A DNA stretch of 64,000 nucleotides from CAYZMS01 sp964479625 (GTDB lineage Bacteria > Bacteroidota > Bacteroidia > Chitinophagales > Saprospiraceae): positions 62,001-126,000 of the forward strand of contig CAYZMS010000005.1 in assembly GCA_964479625.1 (NCBI GenBank), in the 5' to 3' direction. The position numbers and the translations under genes are program-made. The first letter of the stretch is position 1. Every line of letters begins with the position of its first letter. The notes below the pieces were generated by a model. The model did not search any database. It saw nothing but the letters and a program-made list of their open reading frames with translations, and was not told where the DNA came from. Positions 16,337-25,167 of the stretch are shown here, piece after piece.

Positions 16337-18784
16337 TCAAAACTCAAACCGGATCTCCCTGCCTTTTGCCAAAACAAAGCGCTTATCCTCGTTCATATTG
16401 ATGGCTGCCGTTTTATCATTAAGCAGAACTTCAGTTACAGAATCCGGGACCATGAATTCGACTTCCCAATCGCCGTTCTTTTGTAGCAGGGTGAATTGCT
16501 GTCGGCCATTTTTCCTTTTGAAAAAAACAGAAATAATATTATCCCCTACCGGAACTCGTTCCAACTGAGCTTCAGGCCAGGAGGATGGCATGCCAGGTTG
16601 GAGTTGGATGCGTTGCTTGTGGGCCTGGGGTTGAAGGCCGAAGAATTGGGTGACAATGGGCGTGGCCAATGCATATACATTCCAGGCCTGGACGATCATC
16701 CCGAAATCGGGGGAGACTTCATACATGGAACCCGGCAGGACGAAGCTGAAAGACCGGACCATACGCTGCAGGTACTCCAGGGCTTCATCAGGCCTGCCAT
16801 AGTTGTTTTCTGCAATGGCCTGTACACCAGTGGGAAGGGTCATTACGGCCCCGGTATAAGAAAATATTTTTTTCCCGGCAGCGAATGAAACCACATCCGA
16901 TCCGGCTGATGCATCCCGGTCGATCCCCGTTACAAAAACGCCAAAGGGATTGACGAACCGGCTGCCCGTTTCCAAGGCTTTCAGTGCCTTCTCCGGCTCA
17001 GCAATACCCATTTCCATTGGGGTGTTGACCACCCAGTTGTGGTGAACGACAAACCCCCGTTCCTGCTTCCGGGGATAATTTTCGATCTCAGCCAGCGTAC
17101 TTTTCAGTTCCCGGACGGCCCAAGGCTTTTGTAGGGTATCGGCTCTAATGATCGCATCATTGACCAACTCCCGCGCTTTCCGTGCTTCGCTGATAAAATC
17201 GGCATAGGAATTGAATTCGGGGACCCAGAATGCTTCATTTATGGTTTGGCGAACTTGGTCGGCAGTTTCCTGCCATTGGCGGGCAGTTTTACTTTTTTCC
17301 AGTTCTCTTGCCATTCGGGCACCATCTTCGAACCCTTGTTGAGTATACACCGCTACATCGATCATTTCGGTATTCAGCCCTCGGATCTCCATCATACCAT
17401 GCCCGTCGGGTATGAGGTTATTATTCCGGTCATTTTTGCTGACCAGCCATTCCAACCCATTTTCGATAAAAGGGAAATATTTTCTAAGGAGGTTCTTATC
17501 GCCTGTCCATTTATAAGTAGTCCAGACCATGGAGGCGAAGTGGGGTGTTTCATTGAGGTTGCCGGGGTTGTAAACCGCTCCATTGGTAGAAACTTCGTGG
17601 ATGACCCGGCCTGTTTTGCCATTGGTCTCCTCAGAAACCTTTTTCAATAATTCCAGGGTAGAGAAAACCAAGTCGGGCTGTCCTGTTGCCAGTACCCCTT
17701 GCAGGCTGTAAGTATTATCACAGCCAAACCACCAGGGATAGTCAGGAATACCGGCGGAAAGACCTCGACCTACTCTCGGGACTTCCCTGATGAGCCAGTC
17801 GGTATTGTACTTTACCCATTCGAAAGCTAGTTGCAGGTTCGAATCCGGTAAATTTAATTGGGCCGTTTCCCTTATTTGCCGGTAGCGCTCCTCTTTTTCC
17901 AATAAAAGTTTTTCGGCATTATTCAAGGTTTTTTTCAGGCTGCTTTGGGCTTCTTTCGGGTTTTTGGAGGAGCCTGCAATGGCGAAGGTGGCCGTCTTTG
18001 CACCCCAGGGAGGTAATTCGACCTCAACGATCAAAGCACCGTTTTTGCCCTTTCCGGCATGTTCGAATTGGCAAAGGGTACTTTCCCTTTCATAGGTGGT
18101 GATCTTTTCTTTTGCCCCCCAGACAGTAAACCAGTTATTTAGTCGATCTTTCCCAACCAGGCATTGGTCGGTTTGGTCCCAATACAAAATATCCTCCTGG
18201 TCATTCATCCCGCTGCGTTCCCCCAACCAGACCGGGCGAAGGTCCGTCATGCCGTTGAAAGCCAGGCGGATCGTCCGATTTGAATCCGTTTGGTTATAAA
18301 GGGTGTATTCGATTACTATTGATTCCATGCCATCTGGGACAAATTGAAAACGGTCTACCTTTAGGCGGAGGGGTGTTTGAGCATAACGGTGAAGGTTAGC
18401 GAAAGGGTAGTTTATAAAGGTATCGGCCTTTTCCAGGCAATATTGGCGATCGCCCTCGGCCAATTGAAGAGAAAAGCCATCCATGAGTTTGATCGGGTGG
18501 TCCCAGATGCCGCCCATTTCTCCATTTATATGCCAGCCGAGGTCTGGGAAACTGCCGTCCTGGTGGCCGACCATGTATAGGCGATCACCGGCTGTCACGT
18601 AAGGGGACGCCAGATAGGCAGCCTTTCCCAAAATAAAGGGGGCAGCAGGAATTTTCGAGGGCAGGTTCTCTACAGGAAGAGATTTATTTAAAGGAGATTC
18701 CCTTTGACAAGTAAAAATTGAGCTCAAAAGGACCAGAAAAAAAATGGGGCTTACCCACTTTTTTAGAGAATGCTCTTTTGACAT
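16337..18784 (-). CDS. Exported (alpha/alpha)6-barrel glycosidase, amylo-alpha-1,6-glucosidase-like
   Basis: An 815-residue exported protein. The N-terminus (KKWVSPIFFLVLLSSIFTC) is a signal peptide; the Cys at residue 26 suggests a lipoprotein, although the Thr before it departs from the standard lipobox. Residues of about 60-290 form a beta-rich N-terminal domain. From about 320 to 720 an (alpha/alpha)6 toroid is likely, with acidic and aromatic sites such as DYPWWFGCDNTYSLQG, DGHGMMEIRG and VTGIDRDASAGSD. This layout resembles glycogen-debranching-type and GH63/GH15-related hydrolases. A beta-rich C-terminal cap follows. The likely role is cleavage of an alpha-linked glycan in the periplasm or at the outer membrane; substrate and catalytic acids are not certain. 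It appears monocistronic. Confidence 0.72.
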   Translation of the reverse strand: MSKEHSLKKWVSPIFFLVLLSSIFTCQRESPLNKSLPVENLPSKIPAAPFILGKAAYLASPYVTAGDRLYMVGHQDGSFPDLGWHINGEMGGIWDHPIKLMDGFSLQLAEGDRQYCLEKADTFINYPFANLHRYAQTPLRLKVDRFQFVPDGMESIVIEYTLYNQTDSNRTIRLAFNGMTDLRPVWLGERSGMNDQEDILYWDQTDQCLVGKDRLNNWFTVWGAKEKITTYERESTLCQFEHAGKGKNGALIVEVELPPWGAKTATFAIAGSSKNPKEAQSSLKKTLNNAEKLLLEKEERYRQIRETAQLNLPDSNLQLAFEWVKYNTDWLIREVPRVGRGLSAGIPDYPWWFGCDNTYSLQGVLATGQPDLVFSTLELLKKVSEETNGKTGRVIHEVSTNGAVYNPGNLNETPHFASMVWTTYKWTGDKNLLRKYFPFIENGLEWLVSKNDRNNNLIPDGHGMMEIRGLNTEMIDVAVYTQQGFEDGARMARELEKSKTARQWQETADQVRQTINEAFWVPEFNSYADFISEARKARELVNDAIIRADTLQKPWAVRELKSTLAEIENYPRKQERGFVVHHNWVVNTPMEMGIAEPEKALKALETGSRFVNPFGVFVTGIDRDASAGSDVVSFAAGKKIFSYTGAVMTLPTGVQAIAENNYGRPDEALEYLQRMVRSFSFVLPGSMYEVSPDFGMIVQAWNVYALATPIVTQFFGLQPQAHKQRIQLQPGMPSSWPEAQLERVPVGDNIISVFFKRKNGRQQFTLLQKNGDWEVEFMVPDSVTEVLLNDKTAAINMNEDKRFVLAKGREIRFEF

Positions 18785-18934
18785 GGCTATTGTTTTCCTA
18801 CAAGATAAAAAACCTTGTTTCTGATTTTAACAGTTGTCGGCGCAACAGGTGAAATTATTTGTGGTCCTTGTAGGGGAAACACGCCTAAAATTGCTTCCTG
18901 TAAATAAGGAAACCTCATTAACGCCTAGTCGAAC

Positions 18935-19250
18935 ATGACCTTTATTAACCGCTTTGTCCCCATCCTTCCTGTTCTGGGAACTGTGTATTGCGGTTTTGCC
19001 CAGGCTCCTCAGAAGCTAGACGAAGCCCCCTTGAAGCACTATACGACTGCCCGGATTATTGAGGAGGTCTCTGTAATCGACGATTTACTGAACGAAGCTT
19101 GCTGGGACGCAGTGCCCTGGGGGGGGCGATTCCATCCAGCGATTCCCTGAGCAGGAGGCCCACAATATTTTTTTGATGAAAGCGACGTATCGGTTTTTGC
19201 TTTAGGTGCCTTGCACTTATAGGTGCCTGGCACCTAGTATAACAAAATGT
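18935..19250 (+). pseudogene. Decayed 5' fragment of a DUF5916/CBM9-like gene
   Basis: An intact start codes for a signal peptide (MTFINRFVPILPVLGTVYCGFAQ) and the opening of a CBM9-like domain (ARIIEEVSVIDDLLNEACWDAVPWGG). The frame then breaks at a run of seven G near 19120 and stops at 19150. Shifting frame by one base continues the family pattern as GDSIQRFPEQEAHN. A second shift near 19172 gives FDESDVSVFALGAL, which matches the next conserved strand of DUF5916 proteins. The full family has several hundred residues, often with a C-terminal outer-membrane beta-barrel; here everything after about 90 residues is missing. At least two frameshifts plus truncation make a functional product unlikely. 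A 17-bp tandem repeat marks the broken end. Confidence 0.7.
19203..19236. repeat. 17-bp tandem repeat, second copy palindromic
   Basis: Copy 1 (19203-19219, TAGGTGCCTTGCACTTA) is followed directly by copy 2 (19220-19236, TAGGTGCCTGGCACCTA). They differ at two positions. Copy 2 is a perfect 8-bp inverted repeat around a single T. It lies at the truncated end of the DUF5916 remnant and just beyond the stop of the convergent DUF3109 gene, where it could also act as a 3' hairpin. Confidence 0.6.
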
Positions 19251-19258
19251 CGACAAAG

Positions 19259-19864
19259 TCAAATTTTTGAGCCTTTATTTTTTTCCGTACCCCATTGATC
19301 CCAGTATAACTCATCTAGTGTTTCCCAAAAGGAGTGACCGTATTTCCGGATCAATGCATCTCGGACAAAACGGTAAACTGGCATTTGTTCTTTTGCTCCT
19401 AACTCGCAGGCTGCAGAGCAAATTTCCCATTCGTCATAGTTTAGGATCTCGTAATCTGATTTGGGATTGTAATGGCTACGAACGGGGTACAGATGGCAGG
19501 AAATCGGTTTTTTATAGTCGACCTCCCCGGCGGAATAGGCCTGTTCGATCCCGCATTGAGCGATCCCCTTATCATCAAAGGTCATGTAGGCACAGGCACC
19601 GGACTGGATCAAAGGAGTGCCAAACTCCTCTGCTTCTTCATACCAGGTAAAAGGCCCTTCCTTTTCAATAATGGAAATGCCAGCTGGGCTCAGAAAAGGC
19701 TTTACCTTAGGGTAAATAGCTTTAAGTGTATCCAATTCTTCCTCTTCCAATGGAGCCCCGTAATCGCCTTCCCAGCAACAGGCCCCCTTGCAGGCATTTA
19801 AATTGCAAAGGAACTGCTCCTGGAGTAAGGCCTCGCTTATTAATTTTCCCTCTACTAAGATCAT
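19259..19864 (-). CDS. DUF3109 family cysteine-rich protein
   Basis: A 201-residue cytoplasmic protein of unknown function. The family signature is the cysteine-rich segment FLCNLNACKGACCWEGD near residue 20, with further cysteines in SGACAYM, AQCGIEQA, PISCHLYP and EICSAACELG. The spacing suggests a bound metal or Fe-S cluster, as in the related YkgJ-type CxxCC proteins; this is inference. A longer open frame reaches 19924, but I chose the ATG at 19864. The extra 20 residues would be a hydrophobic stretch unlike the family, and a -7 promoter box (TATCTTTG, minus strand) occupies 19929-19922, leaving a leader of about 50 bases. Confidence 0.82.
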   Translation of the reverse strand: MILVEGKLISEALLQEQFLCNLNACKGACCWEGDYGAPLEEEELDTLKAIYPKVKPFLSPAGISIIEKEGPFTWYEEAEEFGTPLIQSGACAYMTFDDKGIAQCGIEQAYSAGEVDYKKPISCHLYPVRSHYNPKSDYEILNYDEWEICSAACELGAKEQMPVYRFVRDALIRKYGHSFWETLDELYWDQWGTEKNKGSKI

Positions 19865-19921
19865 TGCACGAAAGACTTGAATGGAAATAGATAGAATGGT
19901 AAAGATGATAAAAAAGGTCAA

Positions 19922-19929
19922 CAAAGATA
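19922..19929 (-). promoter_or_regulatory. -7 box of the DUF3109 gene
   Basis: The minus strand reads TATCTTTG, an exact TAnnTTTG match, 58-65 bases upstream of the chosen ATG at 19864. It overlaps the alternative upstream start and so argues against it. No TTG is evident at -33. Confidence 0.5.
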
Positions 19930-20135
19930 ATTCGAAAAATTCACCTTTCTTTCGAAAAAAATCACCCCTTACTTGTTTAGAAAGGAGATTAGGAAAATCA
20001 AAGCATTTACACTATTGTGCAGGGCATGAATAATCAGCAAAAATTTGGTACTTTTAACTTTCTACCAATAAAGCCGCTTTCGAACAAGATCTCCGCACAA
20101 AATTTGAACACATTAACCTTAATCAGATAATTTGA

Positions 20136-21449
20136 ATGGATCCCTTAAAGCAAAAATTTAATCAAAAAGCCTCTGCACTTCGCGATGAAATCAAAGCTCT
20201 TCTCAAGGAACATGGCGGACGGAAAATGGATGAAGTCACTCTCCAACAAATGTATGGCGGCGCCCGTGGAATTAAAATGATGGTCTGGGAACCTTCAGCC
20301 CTTGACCCAATAGAAGGTATTCGTTTCCGGGGATATTCTATCCCCCAGCTTCGCGAATTATTACCCAAAGGATTAGATGGAAAAGAACCCCGTCCGGAAG
20401 GCCTGTTTTGGTTGATGTTGGTTGGAGAAATTCCGTCAGAGGAGGAAGTAAAATGGCTGACCGATCAATGGTTACAACGCTGTAATATCCCGGAGCATAC
20501 CCTCAAGATGCTGGACGCCATGCCTTCGGATACCCACCCGATGACCCAATTCTCCATGGCCATTCTGTCCATGCAGACGGAAAGTGTTTTTGCCCGCCGA
20601 TACAGTGAAGGCTTAAGCAAAACGGAATATTGGGATGCGACCTACGAGGATAGTATGAACCTTATTGCCCGCCTTCCAAGGATCGCCGCCTATATTTACC
20701 GGAGGACGTATCATAATTCGAAGCATATCAGCCCCGACTTCTCCAATAATGACTGGGCTGGTAATTTCGCCCATATGCTGGGGATGGAAAGCCCTGACTT
20801 CAAGTCTTTAATGCGCTTGTACCTGACTATTCACGCAGATCACGAGGGCGGTAATGCCTCTGCCCATACCACTCACCTGGTGGGTTCGACCTTAAGTGAC
20901 CCCTATTTTTCCTTATCCGGAGGAATGAACGCTCTTGCGGGTCCCTTGCATGGTCTGGCAAATCAGGAAGTTATCAAATGGATATTCCGGATGTTGGATG
21001 CCCTTGGTACCCGTACGCCCAGCAAGCAGCAGATTTCTGACTACGTCAACAGCACCCTTGCTGCAGGACAGGTCATCCCCGGATATGGCCACGCTGTCTT
21101 GCGTCAACCTGACCCCCGCTTCATGGCCCAAAAACGCTTTGCCGAAGAGTATATTAAGAATGATGAGATCGTAGAGGTCGTCTGGAAAGTGTTCGATGTA
21201 GTGCCTGAAATTTTGAAAGGACTAGGCAAGGTCAAAAACCCATGGCCAAATGTCGATGCGCACTCCGGAGCGCTTCTGGTGCATTATGGAATGAACGAAT
21301 ACAGCTTTTACACCGTCCTGTTTGGGGTATCCCGGGCACTGGGAGTGCTATCCGCCATGTGCTGGGCCCGAGCAATGGGCTTCCCGCTCGAACGACCCAA
21401 ATCCGTTACCAGCAATTGGGTCAAGGAGCAGTTGGGCGTAGAAGCATAA
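20136..21449 (+). CDS. Citrate synthase, mitochondrial-type (type I)
   Basis: A 437-residue citrate synthase that condenses acetyl-CoA and oxaloacetate, the entry step of the TCA cycle. The catalytic triad is visible: His272 in LAGPLHGLANQE, His319 in PGYGHAVLR and Asp374 in VDAHSGALL. The sequence follows the eukaryotic mitochondrial form (RGYSIPQL, MLGMESPDFKSLMRLYLTIHADHEGGN, GNFAHM) rather than the NADH-inhibited hexameric type of E. coli. Type I enzymes are homodimers of about 430-440 residues, which fits. Similar eukaryotic-like enzymes are known from Geobacter. The gene appears monocistronic; a weak hairpin with a T tract follows at 21465-21490. Confidence 0.93.
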   Translation: MDPLKQKFNQKASALRDEIKALLKEHGGRKMDEVTLQQMYGGARGIKMMVWEPSALDPIEGIRFRGYSIPQLRELLPKGLDGKEPRPEGLFWLMLVGEIPSEEEVKWLTDQWLQRCNIPEHTLKMLDAMPSDTHPMTQFSMAILSMQTESVFARRYSEGLSKTEYWDATYEDSMNLIARLPRIAAYIYRRTYHNSKHISPDFSNNDWAGNFAHMLGMESPDFKSLMRLYLTIHADHEGGNASAHTTHLVGSTLSDPYFSLSGGMNALAGPLHGLANQEVIKWIFRMLDALGTRTPSKQQISDYVNSTLAAGQVIPGYGHAVLRQPDPRFMAQKRFAEEYIKNDEIVEVVWKVFDVVPEILKGLGKVKNPWPNVDAHSGALLVHYGMNEYSFYTVLFGVSRALGVLSAMCWARAMGFPLERPKSVTSNWVKEQLGVEA

Positions 21450-21464
21450 GGGTTGAGGTTGTTT

Positions 21465-21490
21465 TTTCTCGAAAGAGAAATGGTTTTTTT
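21465..21490 (+). terminator. Weak intrinsic terminator after citrate synthase
   Basis: TTTCTC, loop GAAA, GAGAAA form a 6-bp stem at 21465-21480, followed after TGG by seven T at 21484-21490. The position 15 bases after the stop codon supports the call; the stem is AT-rich and weak. Confidence 0.4.
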
Positions 21491-21630
21491 GAGGCAGTCT
21501 CGAAAGTCTTGATTAATTTAGTCGCGCTGGTAGCCAGTTCGAAAACTGTTTACTTGCGTCTTCAGGAAAGGGGAGACTCTATTGCAGTCCTTCTTAATAT
21601 TTCGTTATACCCCCTTATAAAAAAGAAAAA

Positions 21631-22011
21631 ATGGAATTTCCTTCTAAACTTAAGTATACAAAAGAGCACGAATGGATTCGGGTGGAAAATGGTAATATAG
21701 CAGTGATCGGAATTACGGATTTTGCACAGGGAGAACTGGGCGATATCGTCTATGTGGAGGTAGAAACCGTTGAGGAAACCCTGGAAGCCGATGCTGTTTT
21801 TGGAGTAATAGAAGCGGTGAAAACTACTTCCGACCTTTTTATGCCCGTTGGGGGTAAGGTATTGTCTTTTAACGAAGCATTGGAAGAAAGCCCTGACCTT
21901 ATCAATGAAGCTCCATATGAAAAAGGCTGGATTATCAAGGTGGAAATGAGCGATCCAGCAGAGCTGGACGAGCTGATGGATGCTGAGGCCTATCAGGAAC
22001 TGGTCGAATAA
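21631..22011 (+). CDS. gcvH: Glycine cleavage system H protein
   Basis: A 126-residue lipoyl-carrier protein of the glycine cleavage system. It shuttles the aminomethyl group between the P, T and L proteins. The lipoylated lysine is in FGVIEAVKTTSDLFMP, the expected position of the barrel-sandwich hybrid fold. The N-terminal KYTKEHEWIRVENG and C-terminal EKGWIIKVEMSDPAEL blocks are standard. Length is normal (about 125-130). The gcvP and gcvT genes are not nearby, which is common when gcvH is unlinked. It follows the citrate synthase gene by 181 bases with a weak terminator between, so it probably has its own promoter. Confidence 0.95.
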   Translation: MEFPSKLKYTKEHEWIRVENGNIAVIGITDFAQGELGDIVYVEVETVEETLEADAVFGVIEAVKTTSDLFMPVGGKVLSFNEALEESPDLINEAPYEKGWIIKVEMSDPAELDELMDAEAYQELVE

Positions 22012-22087
22012 AAAAAAACAGGGGACACACCATTTTGGTGACTATCCGCATCTAATTAAAGCAGAAGTAAAGATGAAGGGTCATCGG

Positions 22088-22095
22088 TAGTTTTG
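22088..22095 (+). promoter_or_regulatory. -7 box upstream of tonB
   Basis: TAGTTTTG matches TAnnTTTG, about 90 bases before the tonB ATG and 77 bases after the gcvH stop. No well-placed TTG is seen at -33, so this is a moderate candidate. Confidence 0.4.
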
Positions 22096-22183
22096 CCAGC
22101 AATGATTTTTGGCTTTGACAAAGCTTCCGTATCTTTCACTTTGTATTTGTTGTTTAACCTAATTTCTCTAAAAACTTATCAGT

Positions 22184-23092
22184 ATGGATTTAGCTGCCAA
22201 TGGGCAAACCCTTCTTTTTCTGCTGCTTGGTTTAATTCTCCTGATCGTGGGAACGATCTTTATTATGCGGGGAATTTACGCCAAGCGTGCAAAGGAAGGT
22301 TTGTCTGCACAAGGAGCAAAAAGTAAATCCCCTCTGGAAGGACGTAACAAATACCCGGGCGCTGATCCATTCCGTCTGAGTAATACCTTCTTCATTGGTG
22401 GATTGGCTGCCGCATTGTCCTTAGTTACCCTGGCATTCAGCTGGACGCAATACGAGAAAGAGGTGTATATTCCCGATGATGCTCTTGAATTTGAAGAGGA
22501 AATTGTGCAGGAACCACCCCGTACCGCTGAGCCGCCCCCCCCACCACCACCGCCCCCACCGCCGGTGATCGAAGAGGTACCCGATGAAGAGGTGATCGAT
22601 CAACCAGAGTTCGAATCTATGGACGTAGAAGTAGATGAGGTGATCGAAGAAGCACCGGAAGTAGAAGAAGCCCCCCCCCCTCCACCACCACCGCCACCGC
22701 CACCACCGGCACCAAAAGTGGATGAGATCTTCAAAGTGGTGGAGCAAATGCCGCGCTTCCCCGGTTGTGAAGATGCCGGAGGAGGTGATAAGGAGAAAAA
22801 AGCCTGTGCAGATAAAAAGATGTTGGAGTTTATTTACAAAAACATCAACTACCCTGCCATCGCCCGTGAAAATGGTATTGAAGGTACGTCTGTTATCCAA
22901 TTCGTTGTCGAAAAGGATGGATCTATCAAAGATGCCAAAGTCGTACGGGATATTGGAGGAGGCTGCGGAGAAGAAGCGCTGCGCGTGGTTAATCTGATGA
23001 ATCAAAAAGCAGGTAAATGGACGCCCGGAAAACAACGGGGTCGTCCCGTACGCGTACAGTTTAACCTGCCGGTTAAATTCCGCTTAGAGTAA
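22184..23092 (+). CDS. Energy transducer TonB
   Basis: A 302-residue inner-membrane protein that passes proton-motive force to outer-membrane TonB-dependent receptors. A hydrophobic helix spans residues 8-28 and a second spans about 70-86, so the N-terminus differs from the single-helix E. coli TonB. Residues of about 100-185 form a periplasmic stalk with two proline runs (eight or more Pro each) separated by an acidic Glu/Val segment. The C-terminal TonB domain runs from about 210 (NYPAIARENGIEGTSVIQFVV) to the end (VRVQFNLPVKFRLE), with three cysteines in an insert before it. ExbB/ExbD genes are not in the window. The only TonB-dependent receptor seen here is at 35678. A strong terminator follows. 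Confidence 0.9.
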   Translation: MDLAANGQTLLFLLLGLILLIVGTIFIMRGIYAKRAKEGLSAQGAKSKSPLEGRNKYPGADPFRLSNTFFIGGLAAALSLVTLAFSWTQYEKEVYIPDDALEFEEEIVQEPPRTAEPPPPPPPPPPPVIEEVPDEEVIDQPEFESMDVEVDEVIEEAPEVEEAPPPPPPPPPPPPAPKVDEIFKVVEQMPRFPGCEDAGGGDKEKKACADKKMLEFIYKNINYPAIARENGIEGTSVIQFVVEKDGSIKDAKVVRDIGGGCGEEALRVVNLMNQKAGKWTPGKQRGRPVRVQFNLPVKFRLE

Positions 23093-23116
23093 GATCTTAA
23101 TTCGCTTACTTAATCT

Positions 23117-23170
23117 TCAGGTAAAAAGAAAAAGAGTGCGCCACCGCGCACTCTTTTTCTTTTTACCTGA
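23117..23170 (+). terminator. Strong terminator hairpin after tonB
   Basis: A perfect 25-bp stem (23117-23141 with 23146-23170) has a four-base CACC loop. The GC-rich top carries GAGTGCG/CGCACTC and the base is A-rich on the left and T-rich on the right, so the stem could terminate transcription in either direction. It lies 24 bases after the tonB stop. Confidence 0.85.
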
Positions 23171-23278
23171 AACTAGCTTTCTCCAGAGCAACTTTCCTTT
23201 GCCGATTTTCGTTTTAATATTTATCGGTTTTGAACCGAATCGAGAACCTAACGATCACATGTGCAAGCCCATATGGTT

Positions 23279-25087
23279 ATGAAATTTTTGATCACGTTCC
23301 TATTGCTTGGAAGTTTTTTTCTAAGTCCTCTAAATGGGATTAGCCAGGATGCTAGATTGGCCCAAAGCTACTACCAGGATGGTGAGTTTGAAAAAGCCGC
23401 CACCCTGTATCAACAATTATTCGAGCAGAACGAAGATAACGATTATTACCTGGATCGCTTTATTGAGTCTTTACTGAACCTGGAACGTTATTCAGAAGCA
23501 GAGGAAGTCCTTAAAAAGCAAATTCGACAACAACCGGATAATGTAAAGTTATACGTTACCTATGGTAAATTATATGAATATCAATTTGAGGATGAGAAAG
23601 CGCAGAAGCTTTACCAACGCGCTATTGAAGCTTTACCGAGAGATCAGTACATGATCACCAAACTGGCCAATGCCTTCACGGTTGAGAATAAATACGAACT
23701 AGCTATCCAGACCTTCGAACGGGGGATCGAATTATTGCGTGACGAACAGGTTTTTGCTTATAATCTCGGGGACTTATATCGGCGAAAAGGGGAGGCGGAA
23801 CCCATGATCAACTATTACCTCAATAGCCTGGATGCCAATCCGGAACGAATGCGTAACCTCCGGACTATCTTTCAACGCTATCTATTAGAAGAGGACTTCG
23901 CTGAATTGAAAAAACAGCTGTACACCCGCATCCAGGAAAAGCCCGAAGCAGCTTATTACCCCGAATTGTTGACCTGGGTGTTTCTACAGGAAAAAGATTA
24001 CCGTGGCGCGCTCCGGCAAGTGCGAGCCCTCGACAGAAGGTACCAGGAAAACGGTGGGCGCATTTTTCAACTCGGGCAAATTGCTTCCGGAGATGGAGAC
24101 TTTGAGACGGCCATCCAGGCTTATGACTATATCGTGGAGGAAAAGGGTAGGAGTTCTTCCTTTTACCTGGACGCAAAACGAGAGGCCCTCCGCAATCGAC
24201 GGTTAAAGCTGGTCGAAGGGTTTGACTACACCGAAACAGAATTGCGGGAGCTAGAGCAACAGTATAACGAGTTCCTGGATGAGTTTGGCCGGAACAAAGC
24301 GTCAGCCTCCATCATCCTGGAACTAGCAGAGTTGGAAGCCTATTACCTTAATGACCTGGACGCTGCAGTTGCGCTGTTACAGAAGTTGATTCAGTACCCT
24401 AATATCAATCCTCGGCTACTGGCGGAAGGAAAGATCAACCTCGGCGACTTTTTCCTGATGAAAGGCAATCGATGGGAATCCACCCTATTGTACTCCCAGG
24501 TCGATAAAGAGTTTAAGGAAGATCAGTTGGGGCATGAAGCCCGTTTTCGAAATGCACGCTTATCCTATTATACGGGAGACTTTCAATGGGCACAGGCACA
24601 ATTCGATGTCCTGAAAGCCTCTACTTCCAAGCTGATCGCTAATGATGCCCTGGACCTGTCGGTCTTTATTATGGATAACCTGGGGTTGGATTCCACCGCC
24701 ACTGCTTTGGAAATGTATGCCACTGCCGACCTATTGGTGTTCCAGAACAGATTTGAGGAAGCTTTTGCCCGCATGGACAGCCTGCTTGTCTTGTTTCCAC
24801 AGCACTCCCTGCAGGATGACGTATTATACCTGAAAGCTAGGGTATATGAAAAAAGGCGGGAATTCGATCAGGCCGCTCAGGCTTACCTGCAAATTGTTGA
24901 AAAATTTCCGGATGACATCCGTGCCGATAACTCTTTGTATCGTCTGGCAGAGCTTTATGAAACACAACTTTCAGATACCGAAAAGGCTCAGGAACTCTAC
25001 GAGAGAGTGTTTCTGGATTATTCCAGCAGTACCTTAGCAGTGGAAGCTCGAAAAAAATATCGCCTTTTAAGAGGAGATGAGATCTAG
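23279..25087 (+). CDS. Exported tetratricopeptide-repeat protein
   Basis: A protein of 602 residues from the chosen ATG, which begins a signal peptide (MKFLITFLLLGSFFLS) ending near GISQ. A GTG six codons upstream opens the frame but adds only a polar extension. The rest is a series of TPR helical hairpins: YYQDGEFEKAATLYQQL, LERYSEAEEVLKKQI, YGKLYEYQFEDEKAQKLYQRAI and, near the C-terminus, YEKRREFDQAAQAYLQIVEKFPDD. Such periplasmic or outer-membrane TPR proteins usually scaffold complexes. No enzymatic domain is seen and the partner is unknown. Neither neighbour gives a functional hint; it is framed by strong terminators on both sides, so it is a single-gene unit. Confidence 0.85.
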   Translation: MKFLITFLLLGSFFLSPLNGISQDARLAQSYYQDGEFEKAATLYQQLFEQNEDNDYYLDRFIESLLNLERYSEAEEVLKKQIRQQPDNVKLYVTYGKLYEYQFEDEKAQKLYQRAIEALPRDQYMITKLANAFTVENKYELAIQTFERGIELLRDEQVFAYNLGDLYRRKGEAEPMINYYLNSLDANPERMRNLRTIFQRYLLEEDFAELKKQLYTRIQEKPEAAYYPELLTWVFLQEKDYRGALRQVRALDRRYQENGGRIFQLGQIASGDGDFETAIQAYDYIVEEKGRSSSFYLDAKREALRNRRLKLVEGFDYTETELRELEQQYNEFLDEFGRNKASASIILELAELEAYYLNDLDAAVALLQKLIQYPNINPRLLAEGKINLGDFFLMKGNRWESTLLYSQVDKEFKEDQLGHEARFRNARLSYYTGDFQWAQAQFDVLKASTSKLIANDALDLSVFIMDNLGLDSTATALEMYATADLLVFQNRFEEAFARMDSLLVLFPQHSLQDDVLYLKARVYEKRREFDQAAQAYLQIVEKFPDDIRADNSLYRLAELYETQLSDTEKAQELYERVFLDYSSSTLAVEARKKYRLLRGDEI

Positions 25088-25088
25088 G

Positions 25089-25133
25089 TCAAAAAACGCG
25101 CCTCCGAAAAAAGTTCGAAGGCGCGTTTTTTGA
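25089..25133. terminator. Bidirectional terminator between the TPR gene and rpmH
   Basis: TCAAAAAACGCGCCT pairs with AGGCGCGTTTTTTGA; the loop region has a further four pairs around a mismatch. The A tract on one side and T tract on the other allow termination of the plus-strand TPR gene and of the minus-strand rpmH gene, which converge here. Confidence 0.85.
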
Positions 25134-25167
25134 TACTGCTCGCTGCTTACTGCTCTTAAACCTTAAA

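Noticed and set aside
22421..23035. An open frame of 204 codons antisense to tonB, rich in Trp and Arg.
   Set aside because: It is the mirror of the proline runs of TonB and has no independent support.
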